From JBGSYN01 sp041750975 (GTDB taxonomy: Bacteria > Pseudomonadota > Alphaproteobacteria > Geminicoccales > Geminicoccaceae), in NCBI GenBank assembly GCA_041750975.1, contig JBGSYN010000135.1, forward strand, positions 1 to 18,579: DNA of 18,579 nt, given 5' to 3'. This document shows positions 1-6,382 of this stretch, one piece after another; positions within the stretch are counted from its first letter, which is position 1, and each line of letters starts with the position of its first letter. Under the pieces are notes generated by a model that made no database searches, was not told the origin of the DNA, and saw only the letters and a program-made list of their open reading frames with translations. Position numbers and translations under genes: made by a program.

Positions 1-828
1 GGATCGACCGATGTCACGACCCGGATACTCGCACGGCATCTCGAACCGGTGCTCGGCGTTCCCGTGATCGTCCAGAACGTGCCGGGCGGCGGCGGCGCGG
101 TCGGCTATCAGCAGGCGCTGGATGCACGGCCTGACGGCTATACGCTGACGAATTATCAGGACTCTCTCGATGTGATGGAAGCCACCGGTGCGGTGACCTT
201 CAGCCAGGCCGACTTCGACCCTGTGGCCATTTGGGGAACCCTGGCGTTGACGATTTTTGCCCAGAACGACGGTCCCTATGCGTCGCTCGAGGACTATCGC
301 AAGGCGGCCGAGGCCAAGCCGGGCGAGATCGGTCTCGCCATGGGCTACGGCACCCCTTCCCAGTTCGTCAGCAAGATCGTCGAGGATGCGCTCGGCGTCG
401 ATCTCAATCTCGTTAATGTCGGTGGCGGTGCGCAGAAAAAGGCGGCCGTGCTGGGCGGTCACGTCGATGCCGGGATCGAGCCGATGCCGGGCATGGCGGA
501 ATCTTATCGAGCCGGTCAGTTCGATATACTGGCGGTGCTTGCGGAGGAGCGGCTCGAAGGTTTCCCCGATATTCCGACTGCCAGGGAACAGGGCTTCGAT
601 GCCGTCCATGCCAATACCTTCGGCGTTGTCGCCCCGAAGGGAACGCCCGAAGACCGGCTGAAGATCCTGAGTGACGCCATCGGCCAGGTCGTCACCAGCG
701 AGGCGTTTCTCGAAGACAACGCCAAGATCAACTTCGATGTCGACTTCACGCCCTACGACGAAATGGGTGCGCGAACGGCGGAGGTGCGTGAGCGGATGTT
801 GACGGTCGGGCAAAGCCTCGGCTTCTGA
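1..828 (+). CDS. TctC-type (Bug family) periplasmic solute-binding protein, 5' truncated
   Basis: This is the C-terminal part of a tripartite tricarboxylate transporter (TTT) binding protein, which would capture a carboxylate-type solute in the periplasm and deliver it to the TctA/TctB membrane unit. The frame is open from base 1 and begins inside the conserved GSTD segment, so the signal peptide and about 45 residues lie outside the window. Family signatures seen are VQNVPGGGGAVG, ARPDGYTL, DFDPVAIWG and FPDIPTAREQG. Aligned by hand without gaps to the next gene over 259 residues it differs at 75 positions, about 71% identity, so the two are tandem paralogs. The ligand cannot be read from sequence; Bug proteins bind many di- and tricarboxylates and related acids. 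The family call is secure. The gene is partial only because of the window edge, not because it is broken. Confidence 0.93.
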   Translation, partial: GSTDVTTRILARHLEPVLGVPVIVQNVPGGGGAVGYQQALDARPDGYTLTNYQDSLDVMEATGAVTFSQADFDPVAIWGTLALTIFAQNDGPYASLEDYRKAAEAKPGEIGLAMGYGTPSQFVSKIVEDALGVDLNLVNVGGGAQKKAAVLGGHVDAGIEPMPGMAESYRAGQFDILAVLAEERLEGFPDIPTAREQGFDAVHANTFGVVAPKGTPEDRLKILSDAIGQVVTSEAFLEDNAKINFDVDFTPYDEMGARTAEVRERMLTVGQSLGF

Positions 829-849
829 AGGACCCGGAAAAGATCCTTC
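827..849 (+). other. Possible hairpin between the two tctC copies
   Basis: A perfect 6-base inverted repeat, GAAGGA (827-832) and TCCTTC (844-849), is separated by an 11-base loop and overlaps the stop codon of the first binding protein. It has no T-run after it, so it is not a standard intrinsic terminator. It could help set the relative amounts of the two binding proteins, but a stem this short may be chance. Confidence 0.25.
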
Positions 850-875
850 GAAAGAGCATTGGAAAAGGAAGTGCG

Positions 876-1829
876 ATGCTACGACGAATTCGGCAGTCGC
901 TTACCATGCTTGGTGTTGCGATCGCGTTCGCGACGATCGGGGTTGCCAAGGCCGACTATCCTGACAAACCCATCAAGTTCATCGTCATGTACTCGCCCGG
1001 AGGCTCCTCGGACGTCGTCGTGCGAATTCTCGGCCGCTACCTTGAGCCGATCCTGGGCGTGCCCATCGTCGTCCAGAACGTACCGGGCGGCGGCGGCGCC
1101 GTCGGTCTGGCGCAGGCAAAGGATGCGCGCCCCGATGGCTATTCCCTGACGATTTTCCTCGATTCGCTTCCCGTGATGGAAGCCACGGGCGCCATCGATT
1201 TCACGCAGGACGATTTCGATCCGGTGGCTATCTGGGGCGAGATGGTACTGACTATCTTCACCCAGAAGGACGGTCCTTACGAATCGCTTCAGGCCTATCA
1301 GCAGGCTGCCATGGACAAGCCCGGCGAGATCGGTCTCGGCATGGGCTATGGCACGCCTGCGCAATTCATCAGCAAGATCGTCGAAGACGCCATGGGTGCG
1401 GACCTCAATCTGGTCAATATCGGCGGTGGCGCGCAAAAGAAAGCGGCCGTCCTCGGCGGTCACGTCGACGCGGCGATCGAGCCCACGCCCAGCCTCGCGG
1501 AACCGTACAAGGCCGGTCAATTCGACATCATCGCCGTGCTGTCGGAAGAACGCCTGGCGGAATTCCCGGATGTTCCGACCGCAAAGGAGCAGGGTGTGAA
1601 TGCGGTTCATGCCAACACCTATGGGATCATGGCGCCCAAGGGCACGCCACCCGATCGCCTGCAGCTCTTGAGCGACGCCATCGGTCAGGTCGTGACCGAT
1701 CCGGAATTCCTCGCGGACAATGCCGAGGTGAATTTCAACATCACGTTCGAGCCCTATGGCGAAGCGGGCCAGCACATGGAGGCAGTGCGTGCGACCATGC
1801 TCGATGTCGGCGGACGCCTGGGCTTCTAG
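876..1829 (+). CDS. TctC-type (Bug family) periplasmic solute-binding protein, second tandem copy
   Basis: This is a complete 317-residue TTT binding protein. The ATG at 876 is preceded by AAAGGAA ending 5 bases upstream, and the N-terminus reads as a Sec signal peptide: basic MLRRIRQ, a hydrophobic core, then a likely cut after AKA at residue 26, before DYPDKP. The mature part starts with the family pattern YPDKPIKFIV and YSPGGSSD, followed by VQNVPGGGGAVG, DGYSL, DFDPVAIWG and FPDVPTAKEQG. The length matches the family norm of about 320. It lies 47 bases after its paralog and 36 bases before tctB, so the order is C-C-B-A in one operon. Both copies keep the ligand-loop motifs intact, which suggests both are functional, perhaps with different specificities. 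The substrate is unknown. Confidence 0.95.
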   Translation: MLRRIRQSLTMLGVAIAFATIGVAKADYPDKPIKFIVMYSPGGSSDVVVRILGRYLEPILGVPIVVQNVPGGGGAVGLAQAKDARPDGYSLTIFLDSLPVMEATGAIDFTQDDFDPVAIWGEMVLTIFTQKDGPYESLQAYQQAAMDKPGEIGLGMGYGTPAQFISKIVEDAMGADLNLVNIGGGAQKKAAVLGGHVDAAIEPTPSLAEPYKAGQFDIIAVLSEERLAEFPDVPTAKEQGVNAVHANTYGIMAPKGTPPDRLQLLSDAIGQVVTDPEFLADNAEVNFNITFEPYGEAGQHMEAVRATMLDVGGRLGF

Positions 1830-1865
1830 TCGTCGCTGGGGCGGTTTCTTGATGAGACGACAGGA

Positions 1866-2324
1866 GTGATGCTGGAAAGTCGTCAGGACCGCCTCGTCGG
1901 CCTTGTGCTCGTCATCGGCGGCTCGTTGCTGTTCTGGCGAACCTATTCATTTCACATCGTCGACTGGGACCCGCTCGGGCTTGCCTTCTGGCCCCGTATC
2001 GTTCTGGGCCTGTTGATCGCGAGCGGAGCCTATCTGATTCTGCGGGGCAGCCTCGATGACGGACCTTTCCAGAAGCCGGTGGCCAAGGCCTTCGCCTACC
2101 TCGCGATCATCGGAGCCTATGCCATCTTGATGGCGCCGATCGGCTTCCTCATCGCCACGCCGGTCTTCATCGTCGCCTTTCATTTGTCGCTGGGCGGCTG
2201 GTCGTTCCGCAACCTCATCGAGGCCTGCATCCTCGCCGCCGTCTGCACGGGTTTCATCTACTACGTCTTTCAGGACCTGCTGTTGGTGCAGTTTCCGGAA
2301 GGCCTGCTGCAAGAGCCGATCTAG
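1866..2324 (+). CDS. tctB: TctB-type small membrane subunit of a TTT transporter
   Basis: This is the small membrane subunit that partners TctA in a secondary transporter driven by an ion gradient. The 152-residue product has hydrophobic segments at about 9-25, 44-59, 74-90, 92-108 and 118-134. It also has the family-typical early FWPRIVLGLL and the late GFLIATPVF segment. Position between tctC and tctA supports the call, since TctB sequences are poorly conserved. The start is either GTG 1866 or the next codon ATG 1869; CAGGAG sits directly against both, so spacing is short for either and the choice is uncertain by one codon. The stop TAG overlaps the tctA GTG by one base, suggesting translational coupling. 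Confidence 0.9.
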   Translation: MMLESRQDRLVGLVLVIGGSLLFWRTYSFHIVDWDPLGLAFWPRIVLGLLIASGAYLILRGSLDDGPFQKPVAKAFAYLAIIGAYAILMAPIGFLIATPVFIVAFHLSLGGWSFRNLIEACILAAVCTGFIYYVFQDLLLVQFPEGLLQEPI

Positions 2325-3832
2325 TGGACTTTTCGCTCGACCCTGCCGTGATCATGACGGCACTGGCGCGGGTTCTGGAGCCCTGGAACGTCCTGATGAT
2401 CCTTGCCGGTGTCACCGGCGGGATCATCATCGGCATCATCCCGGGTCTCGGCGTTGTGATGGCGATCGGGCTTTTGATCCCTGTGACCTTCACGATGTCG
2501 CCGGAAGTCGGCATGTCGCTGCTCGTCGCCGTCTTCGTAGGCGGCGTTTCCGGCAGTTGCGTGACGGCCATCCTGATCCGCATGCCGGGCACGCCGTCTT
2601 CGGTGGCGACCCTGCTCGACGGCTATCCGATGGCCCAGAATGGCGAAGCCGGCCGGGCGCTCGGCAATGCCGTCATCGCGTCGTTCTTTGGCACGATCAT
2701 CAGCGGCATTTTCCTGGTGCTTTTGGCGCCTCTCCTCGCCGCATTCGCGCTCAAGTTTCATTTCCCGGAATATGTCGCCGTGACCATTTTCGCGATCACC
2801 GCGGTCGCGGCCCTGACCGGCAGCACGATCCTTCGTGGACTCATCACGGCCTTGCTCGGCCTCCTCGCCGCCACTTTCGGCATGTCCCAGGAGGACGGCA
2901 TGCCGCGTTTTGATTTCGGACGGACCGAGATGATGGGCGGCATCGGCCTGTTGCCGGCGTTGATCGGAATATTCGCGATCTCGCAGGTGATGACCGACGC
3001 GCTCAAGAGGGATCGCGATCGAGAACTCGGCCAGAAGATCGAGCGCACCCTGCCGACGCTTTCGGATATCGGCTCGAACATCGTCAACTACCTGCGATCC
3101 GCCCTGATCGGCACGTTTGTCGGCGTGATTCCGGCACTCGGCGCCGGACCCGCCGGTCTCATCGCCTACGTGCAGGCAAAAAACGCCTCGAGCACACCCG
3201 AGCGGTTCGGCACCGGCTATGTGCCGGGCGTAATCGCCGCCGAGACCGCCAACAACGCGACGATCGGCGGTGCATTGATCATCATGCTGACTTTGGGCAT
3301 CCCGGGCGATCCGGCCACTGCGGTGCTGATCGGCGGACTGATGATCCACGGCCTCGAGCCGGGCCCTCAGCTATTCTTGAGCAATCCCGAGATTATCTAT
3401 GCCATCTATTTCTCGGTGTTCTTCTCGAGCCTGGCGATGATGGTGATCCTGATCATCTTCATGCGCCCCCTGGCGCGCGTGGCGCTGGTTCCCAAGAGAA
3501 TTCTGCTGCCGCTGATCGTCGTCCTGGCGTCGGCAGGTGTTTATGCGATCAACAGCCGGCCCTTCGATATCATCGTGATGTGCATCTTCGGTTTCGTGGG
3601 CTACATTTTTGAGCGCTTCCGCTATCCCTTGCCGCCTTTTGTCCTCGGCCTCGTGCTGGGTCCGCTGATCGAGGGTAATTTCCGCAAGATGCTGGGCCAG
3701 TATGGCGATGCGATGCCGCTCGTGACGCAGCCGATCGCCCTCACCTTCATGGTGCTGACGGTGGTCTCGATCGTCTTCTCGATCTGGCAGCGTCGCCGCG
3801 GCGGTGCCTTGATCGAGGCCAGCAGCGCCTAG
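2324..3832 (+). CDS. tctA: TctA-type large permease subunit of a TTT transporter
   Basis: This is the large integral membrane subunit that forms the translocation path of the TTT system. It has 502 residues, the usual family size, with about a dozen hydrophobic stretches. Two related glycine-rich motifs, expected from the internal duplication of the family, are seen: GIIPGLG at about residues 37-43 and GVIPALGAGPAG at about 266-277. GTPSSVATLLDGYPMA (about 89-104) and GIPGDPATAVLIGGL (about 324-338) are also typical. The GTG start at 2324 shares its first base with the tctB stop. The stop codon sits in the palindrome CTAG, which also supplies the stop of the converging DUF2189 gene, leaving no room for a terminator between them. 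The substrate is unknown. Confidence 0.96.
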   Translation: MDFSLDPAVIMTALARVLEPWNVLMILAGVTGGIIIGIIPGLGVVMAIGLLIPVTFTMSPEVGMSLLVAVFVGGVSGSCVTAILIRMPGTPSSVATLLDGYPMAQNGEAGRALGNAVIASFFGTIISGIFLVLLAPLLAAFALKFHFPEYVAVTIFAITAVAALTGSTILRGLITALLGLLAATFGMSQEDGMPRFDFGRTEMMGGIGLLPALIGIFAISQVMTDALKRDRDRELGQKIERTLPTLSDIGSNIVNYLRSALIGTFVGVIPALGAGPAGLIAYVQAKNASSTPERFGTGYVPGVIAAETANNATIGGALIIMLTLGIPGDPATAVLIGGLMIHGLEPGPQLFLSNPEIIYAIYFSVFFSSLAMMVILIIFMRPLARVALVPKRILLPLIVVLASAGVYAINSRPFDIIVMCIFGFVGYIFERFRYPLPPFVLGLVLGPLIEGNFRKMLGQYGDAMPLVTQPIALTFMVLTVVSIVFSIWQRRRGGALIEASSA

Positions 3833-4632
3833 GCGTTGGGCCGGACCACCATGGTCTTGTAAAGATGCCAGGTGGCATGCCCCAGGACCGGCATGACGAT
3901 CGCAAGGCCCAGGAAGAACGGGACGCTGCCCACGGCCAGCGATCCTGCAACGATGGCGCCCCAGAGGGCCATCGGCAGGGGGTTGCGGACGACGGCGGCG
4001 ACCGACGTAGCGACGGCCGTAGGCAAACTGACGTGGCGATCCAGAAGCAGCGGGAAGGAGACGACGCTGATGGTGAAGACCAGCACCGCGAACAGGGCGC
4101 CGATCGCATTGCCGATGATCATCATCGTCCAACCCTCGCCGGTGCCGAACAACGAGCCGACGAACGAGCCGCCTTCGGCCATTACCGGCCCCAGAGTGTG
4201 GCCGTAAATGACGAAGGCGACCTCGATCCAGACAATGAACAGGGCGAAAAGAATGGCGCCCAGCATGAGGATCGGCAAGCGCGCCTGCGAGTTGATCACC
4301 TCGAACATGTGATAGCGCGAAATATCCTCACCAAGTTCACGCCGCCGGCTCAACTCGTACATGCCGAGCGCTGCGAACGGCCCAAGGAGGGTGAAGCCGG
4401 CGATCAGCGGAAATGCGATGGGCAGCAAATCATAGCCAGCCGTGAGGACGACCAGCAGCATGCCGACAACGCCATAGAGCACAGCCAGGAAAATGGCGTG
4501 GGTCGGCATCGCCTGGAAATCCTCGATGCCCCGCAACAGGACGGAGCGAAGATCCTCGATCTCGATTTTCCGAACTTCGAGCGCCTGATTTTCCAGAACT
4601 GCTTCGATCGGCTTGATTGAGCCCTGATCCAT
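3829..4632 (-). CDS. DUF2189 domain-containing integral membrane protein
   Basis: This is a 267-residue membrane protein of unknown function. After a soluble N-terminus (to about residue 45, containing the conserved IEDLRSVLLRGIEDF) there are hydrophobic segments at about 46-64, 70-92, 119-142, 170-193 and 222-250. Features I recognise from DUF2189 proteins are the run around residues 70-97 ending in LGMYELSRR and the C-terminal VLGHATWHLYKTMV. Members are common in Alphaproteobacteria and are sometimes loosely described as cytochrome-oxidase-like, which I do not see evidence for here. The ATG is preceded by TTGGGGAA at suitable spacing. It converges on tctA with a 4-base overlap at the stops. 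It lies 65 bases downstream of the PGPGW-like gene and may be cotranscribed with it. Confidence 0.85.
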   Translation of the reverse strand: MDQGSIKPIEAVLENQALEVRKIEIEDLRSVLLRGIEDFQAMPTHAIFLAVLYGVVGMLLVVLTAGYDLLPIAFPLIAGFTLLGPFAALGMYELSRRRELGEDISRYHMFEVINSQARLPILMLGAILFALFIVWIEVAFVIYGHTLGPVMAEGGSFVGSLFGTGEGWTMMIIGNAIGALFAVLVFTISVVSFPLLLDRHVSLPTAVATSVAAVVRNPLPMALWGAIVAGSLAVGSVPFFLGLAIVMPVLGHATWHLYKTMVVRPNA

Positions 4633-4697
4633 CGACGTTCCCCAACGACTGCAAAGATGACCCCACCATAGGACGAGTGTTCACCTCTGGCCACACA

Positions 4698-5042
4698 TCA
4701 GATGTCACGTCCGGGTGCGCCTCTCGGAACTACCCGCAAGGTGCGTTGCCGCCTGAGATTGAAACGAAAGCGATGGCGCCAGCGGAGGACCTTGCGAAAA
4801 AATCCCATCCATTGAGGATAGCGCCGCCGCAATTTGATGAACCGGTTACGCATGGTCTTGGAGGCGCCGAGCATCATGATCAGCCCGATCGCGATCAACG
4901 GGGCCCCTAAAGGCACCGGCGTCGGGAACAGGATCAGCCCGACGATCAGGACCACGATACCAGCAGCTATGGTCAGCCATTGACCCAGAATCATATCACC
5001 GGCTCGATATGTTTTGCCGTTACCAATCTCCTGCGGTGACAT
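4698..5042 (-). CDS. Small PGPGW-like transmembrane protein
   Basis: This gene encodes a 114-residue protein of unknown function. It has one long hydrophobic hairpin at about residues 21-61 that contains the proline-rich turn LFPTPVPLGAPLI. This resembles the PGPGW membrane family, where a P-x-P-G-type turn joins two helices. A strongly basic tail follows (about 64-106, many Arg and Lys, for example RFIKLRRRYPQ), presumably cytoplasmic. I chose ATG 5042; the frame can be extended to a TTG at 5060 with no better ribosome site, and a later ATG before ILGQWLT is also possible. It precedes the DUF2189 gene on the same strand. The family assignment rests on overall shape and is moderate. Confidence 0.68.
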   Translation of the reverse strand: MSPQEIGNGKTYRAGDMILGQWLTIAAGIVVLIVGLILFPTPVPLGAPLIAIGLIMMLGASKTMRNRFIKLRRRYPQWMGFFRKVLRWRHRFRFNLRRQRTLRVVPRGAPGRDI

Positions 5043-5294
5043 AGGCCCAAGCGTGCGCAACTACCAGACAGCCGGTGGCATTGCATCTCGAACCTGTTGC
5101 AATCATGTCGCTTCGTCGAGGCGGCCGTGACGCTTGACCAACGATCAGGTCTGCATTAGCGAGAGAGTATGAATGGACGTGTCGTCACTGCGAGCCTTCG
5201 AATTACGGACCCGGTCTCACGCTGAGACCGGGAAGCAAGAACCCGTATGCAATCCTGCGCCGTAGTTCGGCGCGAAGCTTTCGAAGGCCCGATC
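5043..5294. other. Divergent intergenic region with a hairpin
   Basis: This 252-base stretch separates the minus-strand PGPGW-like gene from the plus-strand ACT-like gene, so it should contain promoters for both directions. On the plus strand TTGACC at 5134-5139 could be a -35 box, but nothing at the right spacing is a good -10. The clear structure is the hairpin at 5210-5232, listed separately. A short reading frame at 5169-5225 (18 codons, stop inside the hairpin) is noted among the findings. No RNA gene was recognised here. Confidence 0.5.
5210..5232 (+). promoter_or_regulatory. Perfect 10-bp hairpin upstream of the ACT-like gene
   Basis: CCCGGTCTCA (5210-5219) pairs perfectly with TGAGACCGGG (5223-5232) across a 3-base loop, CGC. 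Neither strand shows a T-run next to it, so a textbook intrinsic terminator is unlikely on either strand. It lies 62 bases before the chosen start of the ACT-like gene, in its probable 5' leader. It could be a regulatory leader structure, a transcription roadblock or operator, or part of a dispersed repeat. The structure is certain; the role is not. Confidence 0.55.
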
Positions 5295-5561
5295 ATGGTT
5301 TCGACCTTTTGTTTCTCCGTTCATTCGCAACCCTCGCCCTGTTCACTGCCGCGCGTGCTCGAGGTTTTTGCAGCGCATGGCTTGGTTCCCCGACAATGCC
5401 ACAGTCAGTTGACCGCCGATCCGTGGCTGGTAATCGACCTTCAGCTCGACGATCTGACCGCGGAGCAAGCGCGCCGTCTGGCACTTCGCATCGAGCGCGT
5501 GCTGACCGTCGAAAAGGTCTTGTTCTCGGCCAAGCGGCTGGCTTCGCTGGCGGCTGCCTGA
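5295..5561 (+). CDS. Small ACT-domain-like protein (IlvM-like)
   Basis: The 88-residue product fits a single ACT fold (beta-alpha-beta-beta-alpha-beta). The order is strand FCFSVHS, helix LPRVLEVFAAHGL, strand VPRQCHSQL, strand WLVIDLQLDDL, helix TAEQARRLALRIERV, strand VEKVLFSA. The resemblance is to small acetolactate-synthase regulatory subunits of the IlvM type, where ACT domains bind amino acids, but no synthase gene is nearby, so the partner is unknown. I chose ATG 5295 because GAAGG lies about 7 bases upstream; ATG 5247 has no visible ribosome site and would add 16 residues unlike the family. The 3' half overlaps the possible N-terminal coding region of the next gene in another frame. 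The fold assignment is by eye. Confidence 0.68.
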   Translation: MVSTFCFSVHSQPSPCSLPRVLEVFAAHGLVPRQCHSQLTADPWLVIDLQLDDLTAEQARRLALRIERVLTVEKVLFSAKRLASLAAA

Positions 5562-6160
5562 TCCTCGGCGCAACGCTGTCGTTTGGCGCCGCTGCGATGG
5601 CTGCAGCGCCCAGCCTCTGCGATTCGCTCTTCATTCCGGAGGGCTACGATCTCACCTGTACGATCGAAGGTGAGCCGTACGACGGCACCGGTGCCATCAA
5701 GGCCGTGGTCGAGCCTGCCGATTCGACGTTTGGCGAGCTTTCGAGCCTGACGCTCCGGGAACTCGAGCGCAAAGGTGTCGATGCAACGGCGTGGACTGCG
5801 CCGGAGGACTGGGTACGCAGTCAACTCGCCGTCGATATCGGGGGCGTTGCCGAAGCCCTTGAAGACCTCGCGGACAATCCCGACAACCCCTTGGGTGGCC
5901 CGGAACTCACCGGTGCTGTCCAGGCGGCCATCTCGGTCTTGCAGGACTGGAGCCGTCTCGCCCTGCGTGGCTGCGACGAGGTGGTGGAACGTGACGACCG
6001 CATCCGCCTCCGCTGCGAATGGTCGGCGGCTTCGCTTGCGCTCTATGTCCAGGTACTGCTCATCGAGGCTGGCAAGGAACGCTATGCAGTCAACATCCGC
6101 ACCATGAATCCAAGGCGGTTGCAGCACCTCGAGGCGATCGCGAACTCGTTCGAGCCTTAG
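5396..6160 (+). CDS. Uncharacterised probable exported protein, start uncertain
   Basis: I do not recognise this family. From about 5600 to 6160 the frame is convincing: a compact, non-repetitive sequence starting APSLCDSLFIPEGYDLTC and ending IANSFEP, with four cysteines after the hydrophobic stretch, which would suit two disulfides in the periplasm. A hydrophobic segment (roughly GLVLGQAAGFAGG through LSFGAAAMAAA) just before it looks like a signal peptide with a cut after AAA. The start is a problem. ATG 5396 gives an Arg-rich N-terminus that overlaps the ACT-like gene and reads like a shadow frame. GTG 5423 is similar, ATG 5597 would remove the signal peptide, and a CTG at 5558, touching the ACT stop, would need a non-standard initiation. 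The coordinates follow the ATG at 5396. Confidence 0.6.
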   Translation: MPQSVDRRSVAGNRPSARRSDRGASAPSGTSHRARADRRKGLVLGQAAGFAGGCLILGATLSFGAAAMAAAPSLCDSLFIPEGYDLTCTIEGEPYDGTGAIKAVVEPADSTFGELSSLTLRELERKGVDATAWTAPEDWVRSQLAVDIGGVAEALEDLADNPDNPLGGPELTGAVQAAISVLQDWSRLALRGCDEVVERDDRIRLRCEWSAASLALYVQVLLIEAGKERYAVNIRTMNPRRLQHLEAIANSFEP

Positions 6161-6172
6161 GCACCCCCTCAC

Positions 6173-6382
6173 TCAACGGTCGTCAGGGTCGGTGGCACCC
6201 ATGCCGTCCCGGTCTTCTTCTTCCTCGACGACCGGGATGGCATAAGCGCCGTCGAGCCATTTCGACAGATCGCGGTCGCGGCATCTGGTCGAGCAAAACG
6301 GCCTGAATTCGCTATGGCGCGGCCGGCCACAGACGGGGCATTTAGGTATCTTGCGCGCCGCTTTCGTCGGCTCGCTCTTCAT
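6173..6382 (-). CDS. yacG: DNA gyrase inhibitor YacG
   Basis: YacG is a small zinc protein that binds GyrB and inhibits DNA gyrase. The 69-residue product has the zinc site C15-x2-C18-x11-C30-x3-C34 in CPVCGRP and RPFCSTRC, followed by the family signature DLSKWLDGAYAIP and an acidic tail VEEEEDRDG. Alphaproteobacterial members usually have this spacing, shorter than that of E. coli. Its ATG overlaps the RNase G stop as ATGA, so it is the last gene of the minus-strand cluster and is probably translated by coupling. It converges on the exported-protein gene with only 12 bases between stops and no terminator hairpin seen. Confidence 0.95.
   Translation of the reverse strand: MKSEPTKAARKIPKCPVCGRPRHSEFRPFCSTRCRDRDLSKWLDGAYAIPVVEEEEDRDGMGATDPDDR

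Noticed and set aside
879..1775. Minus-strand open frame of 298 codons opposite the second tctC
   Set aside because: Fully antisense to a well-supported binding protein with signal peptide; composition is that of a shadow frame.
2321..3349. Long minus-strand open frame of 342 codons opposite tctA
   Set aside because: It is the antisense shadow of a clear TctA gene; the sequence is rich in His, Arg, Asp and Gln with no family features.
5134..5162. Sigma-70 promoter TTGACC with a -10 box 17 bases later
   Set aside because: The hexamer at the -10 position, TAGCGA, is too far from consensus to claim.
5210..5232. Intrinsic terminator
   Set aside because: The stem is perfect, but no T-run follows on either strand.
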